DNA of 48,262 bases, taken from Plakobranchus ocellatus. Its lineage: Eukaryota > Mollusca > Gastropoda > Plakobranchidae. Below the pieces are notes generated by a model. That model was given only the letters and a program-made list of their open reading frames with translations, searched no databases and was not told the DNA's origin. The stretch is from positions 288,195 to 336,456 of the forward strand of contig BLXT01000474.1 of the NCBI GenBank assembly GCA_019648995.1, read 5' to 3'. Shown piece by piece: positions 37,301-44,216 of the stretch (position 1 is the first letter of the stretch; each line of letters opens with the position of its first letter). Both the position numbers and the translations under genes were made by a program.

Positions 37301-39540
37301 TGCTCTAGCGAGTTAGCATTAAACAACTCATTTCTGCTAACACTCAATAGTTCTTTTAGAAAGTAGTTACTTTTCATTTCACTCTATTTGATGCCTTTCT
37401 CTATTTTTCCAGTCAAAGTGAGATATTCGTATTTGATGTGCCAATTCAAGTGTCTGAAGAAATGGCAGCCTCTCTGAAAAATTCCCATGAAATTTTTTTT
37501 TTTTGGGGGGGGGGGGTGTTCTGGGAGTGATATTATATTCCTAGAGGGATAACTTTTACCAATACCATTAGGACTAGGCATGGGCATATTAGGGAAAAAC
37601 GATCACAATAGCTGACTTTTATCTTGGTTGCTATGGAAACAGCTGCCATCTTGGATTTTAGGCTTTAGATGTGAAATATACAAATTTCAAATCTTCTCCA
37701 CCAAATGAGCATGGATCTGAATGAACATTTGTGTAATAAGTGTTTTTGACCTTATCTAAATTTGGTAGTATAGACAAACCTTTATGTCCAATAGTTTTAT
37801 TTTTACAAGGATTTAAAAATATATCATATTTAAAACAGAATCTCAAAATTTTCACATTTCTTGTAGGTGTAGAAAAAAAAAATATTGTAATAAAAAAACT
37901 GTAGAATTTATGCCTTTGCACATGCTACCAATTTTAGATCAAATTTCAAGCACCTTTTATGTTTTTCGGAACAATTGGTTGATAAATAAAAAACTAGATC
38001 TATAGTAAAATTAGTAGGTCTACTTGAGTGGGAAAAAATCATGAATTGAGAAAATCAGATTTGAAATTTCTATAAGATTTTTACACCAAAAATGGAGAAA
38101 AAAAATATTCACAACATCTCAAAAAAAAACCCTGCATAGTAAGCAGAACCTCCCTCGACATATATTTGAAAGATCTGTGCAATTTGTATTCACTCTTTGA
38201 AACAAAAATCAACATAGATGGACTAGAATGCTAATGATAACAAAAGCAACACTGATGATAGCAAGAGCGACGCTCATAATCTCATTTGCTATGCGCAAAA
38301 ACAGGTTATACTTGAGTTATCCAAACTTTGACCTGTGCTGAGCACCAATGAACACACTCAGACTGCACAACGGGAAGTGTTCTTTGTATTCAGGTCATGC
38401 ACAGTTTAACACTGCACAGTTCATGTGAGAGAGGTTAGAGTTATTTACTACGTTTTATAATGTCTCGGGTTATGTAGGTCATAGTAATAGCTGGTGAAAA
38501 TTTACTGTGCAAGGCCTACAGTTTTGCCTAACAGAGGTAGTAAGATGATGTGAGAACCAAGCAATTACTCTGTTACTTTCAACATGTGGGCGAAATGCTA
38601 TCTATTCCAGGTATTCAGCTGAAAGGCTTGATAAACAGATTGTAAGGATCAAACCTTCTAGTCTAATTTTAACCATAAAGAAGCTAATTTTGTCCCACAA
38701 CCCACACCCATCAAACTAAATAAAGATTTTGTAATGAAAATGTAATCAGACCTTGAAACTAAAACCACTTCATTTCGGCAGTATTATCGGTAGGCCTAAA
38801 CAATACCTGCAGAAACTCGTAGGACCGCAGATGGTAAGTATTACTCTAAAATCTCCATGTAATCTAGATCTAGGTCTAGATCTGGAATCTAGATTTCTGG
38901 TCTAGATCTAGATCAAGGTAAAATTATTAAGTTGGCAATGGTTTAGATTCACGTCTTATATTCATGCATTCAGTATCAGTCTTTTTTTTTTATATCGGTT
39001 TTCGAACGTTGTCTGAGAAAAAGGTAATCCTTACCATCTGCAGTCCCTGCGGTGTTTGTTTAGGCCTACCGATAATATTGACGAAATGAAGTGATTTTAT
39101 TTGATAAGGTCCGATCTAGAAAAAAAACTCGAAAGATCTTAAGAAATTATGTTTCATTTTCACACTATCGCATTTGATATCCAAATCGGACGATTCAACT
39201 AAAACCCGTTTATTTTCGACAGATTTATCGGTTTCGTAGGGACTGCAGATGGTAAGGATTATCGAGAAAAAAAGTATTAAGAACGAAAAAAGTCATAAAT
39301 TGAGAAAGAACACCTTTGAAATATTAATAACCTGAATAAAACATCGCGGGATAACTAAATTTATATGATATCCAACAGCGACTGGTTATTGTAATCTAGA
39401 TCTAGTAACGAAAAAAAAGACCGATACCAAATAGAATCTAGATCTAGATCTATATGAATATAAAACGTGAATGTAAACGTTTGCCATTAAGTTTTCTTCA
39501 TTCTGAAACTAAAATAGAGATGTAATTTTTTCCTCACCAT
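1252..39540 (-). CDS. CABIN1: CABIN1 orthologue (HIRA-complex TPR protein), spliced, 31 placed exons plus a probable ATG exon
   Basis: In vertebrates this large nuclear scaffold binds HIRA, UBN1 and ASF1a for replication-independent H3.3 deposition, and also binds calcineurin and MEF2. The spliced translation follows human CABIN1 from its N-terminus to its penultimate region. Exons in transcript order, read on the minus strand: 39540-39538 (ATG, tentative), 36939-36856, 34797-34684, 33526-33380, 32776-32675, 31472-31394, 31052-30923, 30538-30490, 28871-28762, 28095-28029, 27515-24704, 23193-23074, 22721-22193, 21491-21295, 20839-20684, 16901-16726, 16440-16226, 13575-13414, 13074-12922, 12065-11889, 11392-11208, 10597-10290, 9908-9711, 9193-9020, 8493-8383, 7707-7568, 7206-5787, 5523-5413, 4588-4425, 3876-3657, 2801-2727, 1392-1252. 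All junction phases agree, giving 8,829 bases and about 2,942 residues. Uncertain points are the ATG exon, the donor at 20684 and the last exon. Every intron is GT-AG except 12066-12921 (GC-AG). Confidence 0.93.
2433..2588. repeat. Dispersed repeat, copy 1 of 2
   Basis: In CABIN1 intron 31. CTAGAACTCAGCCTGGGAT through GAAGCCACAAATATTCATTT recurs in the same orientation at 3099-3248 with roughly 90% identity by eye. No terminal inverted repeats or coding potential were seen. Confidence 0.8.
2727..5523 (-). CDS. CABIN1: CABIN1 exons 28-31: C-terminal conserved helices
   Basis: Exon 28 reads WQQEAHMPAPGLFSERKQNN (human [20 protein letters not shown]). Exon 29 reads GLWKIPIEDIDRSGSFASHV (human [20 protein letters not shown]). 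The exon 29/30 junction gives PDAGKKYLRDSERLVL (human PDQGKKYLRDADRQVL). Exon 30 then jumps straight to LLTAYRIWNLDKGSEQALRT, which in human lies roughly 200 residues further on, past a long disordered stretch. Exon 31 (2801-2727, TPEQAKIYCIQNLSTLL) matches the helix LEQAVKFCQVHLG. The spacer present in vertebrates is therefore absent here. Confidence 0.9.
3099..3248. repeat. Dispersed repeat, copy 2 of 2
   Basis: In CABIN1 intron 30, about 660 bases from copy 1 and in the same orientation. Exon 31 lies between the two copies. Confidence 0.8.
4732..4905. repeat. Three diverged tandem units of about 58 bases
   Basis: In CABIN1 intron 28. Each unit holds an ATCCGTATGT- or ATCCATATGT-like segment, a GGGGTAA or GAGGTGA segment, a CCCC/CCCT run and, in the last two, TATAGTAAAAAA. 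A weaker fourth echo lies near 5048-5090. Confidence 0.55.
5787..7707 (-). CDS. CABIN1: CABIN1 exons 26-27: conserved edge plus long acidic repeat-bearing linker
   Basis: Exon 26 (7707-7568) ends LNGHFARREEKKQLQ, matching human AEGPFARGEEKN. Exon 27 (7206-5787, 1,420 bases) is mostly disordered, acidic and Ser/Thr/Gln-rich, with five tandem repeats at 6375-6626. Its last 40 residues return to strong conservation: KCMAGLELCAARFSCHYKSL then YRLAHAYFVMK, against human [20 protein letters not shown] then YRLAFLYTYSK. The human linker in this position is also disordered, but unrelated in sequence. Confidence 0.92.
6375..6626 (-). repeat. Five tandem 51-base coding repeats inside CABIN1 exon 27
   Basis: Translated, the units are NIAQEGNKSDSDDVQLR, NIIQEGQKSDSDDVQSR, NVGQGHKFDSDNVQPR, SIAQERQKVDIDDVQLR and NAAQEGQKSDSVLVQKQ: 17, 17, 16, 17 and 17 residues. 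The total is exactly 252 bases. The SDSDD core resembles casein-kinase-2 type acidic serine sites, by inference. Confidence 0.93.
8013..8143 (-). mobile_element. tRNA-derived SINE
   Basis: On the minus strand it reads GGTGGCTCAGTGGCTAGTGA (A-box region) and then GCGGGTTTGAGCCCTGG (B-box region), followed by a non-tRNA tail ending GAGATCACCTTCTTGTGG. It is flanked by similar direct repeats, TACTGTTTTGATTGG (from 7994) and TACTGTTTTCACTGG (from 8144), probably an aged target duplication. It lies in CABIN1 intron 25. Confidence 0.75.
8383..13575 (-). CDS. CABIN1: CABIN1 exons 18-25: second TPR/helical module
   Basis: This is the best-conserved block. Landmarks are SLVMLIKSHEYLGR (human SLMLLNTAHEYLGR), FEQCVYCLYNHPNKRGRAR (human LEQCFYCLYSFPSKKSKAR), FFAPHTIPEFDSYKASTVS (human YFKPKTLPEFDSYKTSTVS), LLYYLLGDFYFKNKEPAKAI (human [21 protein letters not shown]), LDSWAGLALSRMSQLAQKLNS, LAYQLHSHASRQI, and ECEGDGSEDDWLTHYMMGKV (human [20 protein letters not shown]). 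An acidic Asp/Glu run (KEDDEDDDDED) lies in exon 20. The exon 21 start could be 11392 or three bases upstream; the shorter form aligns better. Confidence 0.92.
12066..12921 (-). other. CABIN1 intron 19, GC-AG type
   Basis: The donor reads GGAAG|GCAAGT and the acceptor AATCATTCAG. Splicing there gives HEYLGR|HSWC, aligned without gaps to human HEYLGRRSWC. The only nearby GT (three bases on) gives the wrong phase. GCAAGT is the classic sequence of the rare GC donor class. Confidence 0.85.
13700..15081. mobile_element. DNA-transposon-like element with 16-base inverted ends and 6-base target duplication
   Basis: The left end GCGTGTTCCACAAACA (13700-13715) is exactly repeated in inverted form at 15066-15081. 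The flanks are CATAAG at 13694-13699 and 15082-15087. At 1,382 bases in CABIN1 intron 17, it has mixed base composition and holds a 132-codon plus-strand frame (14272-14670) with no recognised domain. No transposase was identified, so it is probably a non-autonomous element of an unassigned superfamily. Confidence 0.7.
15171..15839 (+). mobile_element. piggyBac-like non-autonomous element
   Basis: The left end is TTAACTCACTGGCTAC and the right end, reverse-complemented, is TTAACTCACTGACTAC, so TTAA target copies bound it. Inside, around 15420-15660, a decayed frame reads YDESLDIDSIVGNV, a stop, DPDYELPKHKKAKSS and so on: an acidic-then-basic start like that of piggyBac transposases, with no catalytic domain. 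At 669 bases it appears to be an internal-deletion derivative. Confidence 0.75.
16226..21491 (-). CDS. CABIN1: CABIN1 exons 14-17: middle helical region
   Basis: Exon 14 (21491-21295) contains REYGIMMLTKAELHLSKVV. Exon 15 (20839-20684) contains QDSLILSQFCARLYWLQARQ, like human LEFVVRVYWLKARF. Exon 16 (16901-16726) contains VVALPNSVADGVISLKEV and RSLEDTRNLYDLGDYHQVV, matching human IRLPNLHNDSVVSL and QSLEEIQRLYEAGDYKAVV. Exon 17 (16440-16226) contains ERPSQLLLLLDSLVKL, matching human ERPAQLLLLQDSLLRL. The exon 15 donor is taken as AAAAGG|GTCAGC (20684), because it gives the phase-1 junction that exon 16 needs and an ungapped match. The neighbouring CAG|GTTTTT at 20676 would leave a phase break. 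Confidence 0.87.
19262..19320. repeat. (GA)n microsatellite
   Basis: About 59 bases of GCGA then GA repeats; a smaller impure GA tract lies at about 19449-19482. Confidence 0.95.
20054..20071. other. Assembly gap
   Basis: 18 N bases inside CABIN1 intron 15. Confidence 0.99.
22193..23193 (-). CDS. CABIN1: CABIN1 exons 12-13: basic nuclear-signal-like segment
   Basis: Exon 12 (23193-23074) encodes a Gln/Ser-rich linker (QPQQKSPSQSHSSPGSQKK). Its frame was chosen because it is the only one that joins a phase-1 donor upstream to the phase-1 acceptor of exon 13. Exon 13 (22721-22193) begins GAKRGPKRKSEV and holds YKRRSTRSRSSRSKKEVE, the counterpart of human GVKRKKISEE...KRRSARVRNTKCKKEEK. It then reads TPDFGKIMKGYFPQSLAVL, like human VDFQELLMKFLPSRL, and GLLELIRVYLVRLGDKSDQKW, like human GGILELMMRYLKAMGHKF. 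The clustered Arg/Lys suggests a nuclear localisation signal, by inference. The exon 13 acceptor has a weak pyrimidine tract. Confidence 0.87.
23194..24703 (-). other. CABIN1 intron 11
   Basis: A 1,510-base intron carrying the perfect tandem duplication next to the giant exon. Otherwise it is AT-rich with no recognised element. Confidence 0.75.
24245..24504. repeat. Perfect 130-base tandem duplication
   Basis: 24245-24374 and 24375-24504 are identical by eye, beginning ACAAAAATTACCGTTTAGAG and ending TTGTTGCAATCACT. The lack of any difference means either a very recent event or an assembly artefact. Confidence 0.93.
24704..27515 (-). CDS. CABIN1: CABIN1 exon 11: giant Ser/Pro-rich disordered exon
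   Basis: This is a single open exon of 2,812 bases (about 937 codons). Its first residues, SLGLEVDLRDYNFLDQSLIF, match human SLGKRIDLSDY, so it is in frame with the flanking exons. The rest has no human counterpart, since the equivalent human stretch is roughly 100 residues. It is rich in Ser, Pro, Gln and His, with an acidic patch near the start (FLTDFEDMDVGDTFGEMPP) and many SP motifs near the end (SPVHSPRSPVAAPW, RKSPSHRSNSPKHQQ). No folded domain was recognised. The donor used is TTGG|GTAAGT at 24703. A second GT 17 bases earlier (CCAG|GTAAAA) would break the phase needed by the next exon. Confidence 0.9.
28029..36939 (-). CDS. CABIN1: CABIN1 exons 2-10: N-terminal TPR module
   Basis: Residues about 2-295. 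The opening reads FPISALNGSSSSEDE and then TQTKEAK, matching the human opening IAALNASS...KTQTKEAQ. It continues into EAEAFAAYTKAL, HPGLQLLYSVHKNLA, VTVWFKMGQIAL, ALQCNPNHWPSLDNAI and CALEKDCYYTKGLVLRRQI, a run of TPR-type helical pairs that align nearly without gaps to human. The junction between exons 6 and 7 rebuilds a Met codon, and that between exons 7 and 8 a Cys codon (MFVYC then DPQIH). Exon 10 (WKNVGERLLELYEFATSSD) matches human WKCLGESLLAMYNHLTTCE. Several exons start right after an AG with a TTT-rich tract, as expected of real acceptors. Confidence 0.93.
28872..30489 (-). other. CABIN1 intron 8
   Basis: 1,618 bases, AT-rich, with one SINE tail fragment at 29215-29275 and a (TTAA)n-like run near 29590. 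Nothing else was recognised. Confidence 0.7.
29215..29275 (-). mobile_element. SINE tail fragment, same family as 8013-8143
   Basis: CACAACAAGGTGATCTCAAG and the following GGGCCCTCCATCAGGCCA match the tail of the 8013-8143 SINE. The tRNA-like head is missing. It lies in CABIN1 intron 8. Confidence 0.6.
33097..33121. other. Assembly gap in a poly-A tract
   Basis: 25 N bases flanked by A runs inside CABIN1 intron 4. Confidence 0.99.
34250..34500 (-). mobile_element. Second tRNA-type SINE-like element
   Basis: The minus strand reads GGTGGTCCAGTGGTTATAGA (A-box-like) and then GGGTTTGAAACTTGCAGG (B-box-like), followed by about 180 bases of unrelated tail. It looks like a different or older SINE family from 8013-8143. 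The end near 34250 is approximate. Confidence 0.45.
35836..36623 (+). mobile_element. Fold-back mariner (Tc1/mariner family) element
   Basis: The ends CGAGGGATGTCCG and its inverse are flanked by TA at 35834-35835 and 36624-36625. Positions 35836-36070 are the near-perfect reverse complement of 36390-36623, so each arm is about 235 bases and the left arm contains an inverted copy of the transposase tail. About 320 bases of unique sequence lie between the arms. It sits in CABIN1 intron 2. The arms are over 90% identical by eye, which points to a fairly young rearrangement. Confidence 0.92.
36074..36526 (+). pseudogene. mariner transposase, catalytic half only
   Basis: This open frame starts inside the element without a proper N-terminus and runs to a TAG. 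It reads YRDAKGVILLDILPQGQ (first catalytic Asp region), then VVLQHDNATLHSANLTQQW (second Asp), then HPAHSPDLAPSDFHLFGPLK (third Asp). HDN to SPD spacing fits the mariner DD34D pattern. The DNA-binding helix-turn-helix half is missing, replaced by the inverted tail copy, so it cannot encode a full transposase. Confidence 0.88.
38769..39260. repeat. Three copies of a short repeat, two of them inverted to each other
   Basis: Copy A (+, about 38769-38846) and copy B (-, about 39091-39025) share ATTATCGGTAGGCCTAAACA and CTGCAGATGGTAAGGATT-like ends (CCGCAGATGGTAAGTATT in A). Copy C (+, about 39205-39260) keeps TTTATCGGT and GGGACTGCAGATGGTAAGGA. A and B form a fold-back of about 70-base arms around a spacer of about 180 bases. 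Confidence 0.75.
38860..38915. repeat. AGATCT/TCTAGA simple-repeat cluster
   Basis: ATCTAGATCTAGGTCTAGAT and more lie here; similar clusters lie at 39394-39452 and 42145-42163. The hexamer recurs throughout the window's noncoding DNA. Confidence 0.7.
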
Positions 39541-39700
39541 TTTTGGTAAAAATGCCGAAAATCGTATCCTTTGTCGTTAAGTTTAAAAGAGTATTACGTA
39601 TATCCCAACCCCCTAATTCTAAGTCCTTCAAAGCTTCAAAAAATTTCACTTTTTTCTTTTCATTTCTGAGCACTTTGAGTCGTTTAGTGCCGCCATTAAC
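39538..39700 (-). promoter_or_regulatory. Candidate CABIN1 first exon: YY1-like site and ATG directly at a splice donor
   Basis: Exon 2 opens in phase 0 one codon after the position of the human start Met, so the first coding exon should end with ATG|GT. On the minus strand, ACCAAAATG|GTGAGG ends at 39538, with an in-frame stop upstream and no earlier in-frame ATG. About 150 bases upstream is GTTAATGGCGGCAC (39687-39700), resembling the YY1 site common near transcription starts. Upstream ATGs occur in other frames. A rival candidate is ATG|GTAAGG at about 39035, inside a repeat. Confidence 0.35.
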
Positions 39701-39859
39701 ATTAGTGTTCTCCCCTTATTTATCGATCTGATGTTAAAGTTAAATGGAGTTTATCGATAGCATCGTTCTCATCTAAAACACTTTCAAAACATTGTTCACT
39801 CATTGTTCACCTATGGGAGTTGAATGAGACTGAGAAGGCCTGGACACGAATCCTATTTT

Positions 39860-39879
39860 TTGGTGTTCATGAACACCAA
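39860..39879. promoter_or_regulatory. 20-base perfect palindrome
   Basis: TTGGTGTTCATGAACACCAA, with a partial second copy AAGTGTTCATGAATAC from 39893 and GAACACCC near 39923. It could be a dimeric transcription-factor site near the CABIN1 5' end; this is unproven. Confidence 0.5.
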
Positions 39880-40000
39880 GTAACTCAGTCAGAAGTGTTC
39901 ATGAATACTGATTACGACTATGAACACCCGAAGTATCTATCTTCAGCGACAACGCCCTTTTCTACTCATCTCAAATTAAACACTCACTAGCCTTGCACGA

Positions 40001-40262
40001 GCCGAATAGTACAACGAATCCAGTGACGTATGCAACGAATCCTATGACGCATCAAATCATCGCGTGTGTTCGTGGTGCAGGCCAGTGGTTATGAAAGGTC
40101 ATTTCACTTGTCTTCCAATGACATTTTTTTACCGCCGAATAGCACAACGAATCCAGCGACATATACAACGAATCCGATGACGTAGAAAAATCATCGTCTG
40201 TGTTCGTGTTGCGCTTTATATGTGTTGAGAGAGGTCAAAGCATTTGTCGTCCGATGCATCAC
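40001..40262. repeat. Tandem duplication, two units of about 133 bases
   Basis: GCCGAATAGTACAACGAATC (40001) recurs as GCCGAATAGCACAACGAATC (40134), followed in both by CATCG..TGTGTTCGTG and a TTGTC(T/G)TCC(A/G)ATG segment. By eye the identity is roughly 75-80%. Confidence 0.8.
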
Positions 40263-40494
40263 CTCCCCCCCCCACCGACCAAGCTGCGTGGGGCAGGCCT
40301 AAATCTGGCTGCACTGCATTTTTCTAGCAGTAGGAGTAGATCTAGACTTATTATGCATTAGGCATCGCCTGTTTGGCTTTATTTAAAAGAGGCGAGGCTA
40401 CTGGGTGAAATTGGAAAACAAAAAATGCTGGTGTAGGCCTACAAATAATTACTGGGGAATTATTTGCAGATGACTATTTTTTAGAAGCGCAAAA

Positions 40495-41715
40495 ACAATT
40501 ACTACTACCAGGCATAAACAAGCTGGGCGAGAATGAGGATGAGAGGAGCGACCATTGTTCATAATTATACCCTTAATTCCATTGCCGGGAGAAAGGGAGA
40601 GAGTTGAGCACAGAGGGGAAAATTATACCTTTTTTATATTAATTCAATATTTTATTGAGCGTTTTTTAATATTCCTTCCTGGAAGGAGCAAGTCACAACA
40701 ATGAGATCAACTTGTCTTCTTTCCGATGATCACAGGCTTTCTGGTTCATCTACAAGTGTAGCGCTGTGTGCAAAATTTATTGCAATAGATGTAGATCTAA
40801 TCAAGGTCTGAAATGAATTGCGTAATAATCTAACACTAACAGTAATCATATACACAAAAAGGTCGTGCCAGAAGTCAGTGGCTCAATCTTTTCCCTTTAA
40901 AAAAAAATTATTAAAATTCAAACTTTATTCAACAAAGGTCTTTTTCAAATGTTTGTTCCTATAGGGAGTGAGTCACTATAATGAAATCAACCCTTTTAAC
41001 ATTCTGATGGCCCCAGACTTTTTTAGCCCCGTTCGAACCAAGCGCTTCGTGGTAGGTTGACTCGAAATTCATCTTTCATACTGATCTTGCAAATGCAGTA
41101 GCAGTAGAGATCTAGATTTGATCAAGGCCAAATCTCACAGCAACCGAACAAAAGTAATCACACGCACACACATAAGTGAAGCCAGGCGCCTCTGTTTAGA
41201 CAATGGTTCACAACTTGTGTTATCATGGCTCTAGTACTAGTAACAGTGCGATAGCTTTCTAATTTTACAAAAGCAATATCGCGGCCATGTGACATTTTTT
41301 AATAAAAGTATTATAAAGCTGATGTTGGATTGATCTGCATTTTCTGTAATTAGAAATTCCTCGGCGCATCGGTTGTACACAATCTGTAGGCCTAGGTAAT
41401 ACTGAATCACAAGAAAGATGGGAACCATTGTTTCAGCTGTATCTCAGCTAGGCTATCTTGCTTCCTGTAGCTACAAGCCTCCCCCCTCTTCCCCTTTCTC
41501 CAGTATATGACTGTCTCACTAGGTTCATCAAGGCACGACGAATCCTAGCGAATCCTAATGAATTCTAGCAAACCCTCTACTACCAGGCATAAACAAGCTG
41601 GGCGAGAATGTGATGCGACCCTCCCCTCCCCTCCCTCTTGAGTATGATTGTTTCACGAGTACATCAAGGCACGGCGAATCCTAGCGAATCCTGATGAATA
41701 CCTGCAAACTCTCTA
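40495..41715. repeat. Nested, diverged block duplications between the two genes
   Basis: ACTACCAGGCATAAACAAGC and the following TGGGCGAGAATG occur at about 40503 and 41579. A block of about 220 bases at about 40641-40865 (GAGCAAGTCACAACAATGAG) is echoed at about 40915-41175 (GGAGTGAGTCACTATAATGA). ATCAAGGCACGACGAATCCT (41527) is echoed by ATCAAGGCACGGCGAATCCT (41664). The region is richer in CpG than the introns. Confidence 0.7.
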
Positions 41716-44216
41716 ACAGTAAAAGCCTATGTTTCCAGCCTTACGTCTAGGATTTGTAATCATTTACTAGGCTAAATAATTGAACGGCGGAAGATTCATA
41801 GGGTTCGAATCCTGTAGTCGAATCATGCCCAGCACTAAGACCGAGATTTGCTTTAAAACGTGCTGCTTCGATAGGCCTGTTCTGTCTGCAACGACGATCG
41901 ATTGACGGCACAGACCGTGACAACAAAATCACAGCTTGGCAAAAATCGTGCGACTTGAACTGAGTCAACAAAAAAAACCACAAAAAGTAAGGAAAGGCAA
42001 AGTAAAATGACGAGATAGTAAGTGTCAGAACTAAATTTTACCGTGCCAGTCTTTCTATCAAAATTGTTTTATTGAAAACTTGATGACATTAAATAGGCCT
42101 ATTGATTTGTCAAAAAAATTAGATTTCTTGGTCTAGCAGCTATAGATCTAGATCTAGATCTAGAAAGATAGGATCAATTAGCTAGAATCGGGCTGACTTA
42201 ACAAAGGTCAACAGAACGGGTAAGTTACCTTTTTTATTTTTAGTTTCCTTTATTTTATCCTTTTCTTTTTTGTCCTTTTTGTGTTCTTTTCCCCCACTTT
42301 TCACTGGCCATTAAGTCATCTTATTTTTACATAGTTTTCTTATGCCCTTATTACAATACATGTATAAATTATTCTTTCATGGGATCTGATGGGTTTGCAA
42401 TGAACAGTTTTGGAAATATTTGTTGATAACGAAATATAATTGCGTAGAAGGTAAATCTAGATTCTACCCGCCAATCTGCAACATCATTTTTATTTAACAA
42501 TTTTTCTTAAAAAATGAGTTGTTTAATGGAAAAGACTCCGATTGTACTTTTTTAACCTCACTAACTTTTTCACAAAATGAATGAAGCGAAGTCAGCTTGG
42601 TTTTTTTTAATGTTTAATTGCCGTGAAAAGTTGGTAGGAAAATTGGTAAAAAAGCTAAGATGGAAAAATTGATGTGGCATCTGAAACAAAACAAAAAAGT
42701 GATATTTGCATTAAAATAAAAGTCATAATTACATTTTAAAAGTAAAAGCTTATAAGCCTTATTCACCATACTACCTTGGACATGAGCACATGGTCCGGAG
42801 GTCAAATCAATGTCAACTGTACAAACAGATTTTATTTGTATTCAAAATTACAACCATTTATAAGATTAGCCAATCAGCCCTTGCAAAGTAAGCCGAAGTA
42901 ATACAAACAAATTTATAATATATTAAACATTGTGGCCCTTAACCTCTATCGTTAAGGCTTCGCCAACCTGAAGACAGAGCGTCTATTTCTCTATTAACTC
43001 ATTTACTCCGAGCGGCCTCTCCCAGCGGCCGACGGAACGATACGGATGACCGAGCGGCCGCTGGGAACGGCCACTAACTATATGAAAGAAAGAGGGCAGA
43101 GGGAGAAAACTCCGTCCAGATGTGGAAAAAAAATACGGACACAAAGAGTTAAACAGTCCTTAAAATAAAATAAACTTAATCTAATGACTCTTTTCAATGC
43201 TTTGAATTGAGATTAACAATTCCTTAGTCTATAGGCTCTTGACGCATTTAAATTTTTCTACAAGCACAAGTTATTAAAAATAGTTTGAGCGATGGAACCC
43301 TTCAATCACTATCTTCACAAGTTAACATATTTATTGAATTTTATAGGCCCATCTACATATTAAATAATTCTCCTTAAAATGTAAAATCGAAGTCATAGCT
43401 TTACTCACCAGTTGCAGTGAACCAGGATACTAAAACTTGGAGTCTAGTTTCTTGTAGCAAAACAAGGATTTTATTTAAATAAAATATAATGTAACAGAAA
43501 GGAATCCTCAGGCAGCCTCCGCTTTTATCTATAGCAAAGTAAAAAGGATTTTTAGACTAGGCCTGCTGGGCATAGCACTTGTAAATGAGCATAGAATCTA
43601 GAAGTCTACTCTCCAGGTACTGGCTAGAAGAAATACTCATGCAAGAAAGGACAAAGTTAGGCCAATATAAGGCGGGGAAATGCAGACAAAGCTTTAATTA
43701 GTTGTGTTTAAACAGACAACAGGTACGTGAGCTTTAATCACAAACAACATGATCTTATTATAAATTACAAATGAAATACTGCCTGTTACACTTTCACAGT
43801 CATATATTTCAATTATAATGGCGAAATGAAGGCAATTTTAGTCAAGTGTTGACAACTTTAAAAATTTACCAACAATTATCAACAATCACAAAAAAATTCC
43901 TTTTAAAACAAAGATAGCATTTAAATTTTTTGGAAACAAACGATCACATAGATCACCATCCTAGAAAATGGCAGCCAAGTTTTCTTGATCAGATCTGTTT
44001 CAGCAATTAAATTTAGAAATAAAATGCAATCAGCTCCAGAAATTGCATTTCATTTTCATGGTATTAAATGGTTGCACAGTAATATGACAGGTTGTTTAGC
44101 GGTCTAGCTTTCATGGATTTTCTTGTCATGAGTACTCCATCTGAAGTCTTGCCGTTTAATGTTTTTATGAAATCAGCAAATTTGTATATTTCGTTTCCAA
44201 ATTTGTTTTCCCACAG
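41716..44216. other. Intergenic DNA upstream of PSPH
   Basis: It contains a B-box-like GGGTTCGAATCC at about 41803, an AGATCT cluster at about 42145, a possible noncoding PSPH first exon ending at 42219 and the 159-base MITE. No coding sequence was recognised. Confidence 0.5.
42994..43152. mobile_element. Short piggyBac-like MITE, 159 bases
   Basis: The ends are TTAACTCATTTACTCCG and, inverted, TTAACTCTTTGTGTCCG, each beginning with TTAA. The inside is unusually GC-rich for this window, with CCGAGCGGCC repeated twice directly and CCCAGCGGCC opposed by GGCCGCTGGG. It lies between CABIN1 and PSPH. Confidence 0.7.

Larger units (their letters stand above)
36940..39537 (-). other. Probable CABIN1 intron 1
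   Basis: The acceptor TTTATCCACAG at 36940 is clear; the upstream boundary depends on the tentative ATG exon. It contains a G-run at 37505-37517, the three-copy repeat at 38769-39260 and AGATCT clusters. Confidence 0.45.

Noticed and set aside
41780-41835. tRNA gene suggested by GGGTTCGAATCC
   Set aside because: The B-box-like motif is clear, but no convincing A-box or acceptor-stem pairing could be made; at most it is a tRNA-derived repeat.
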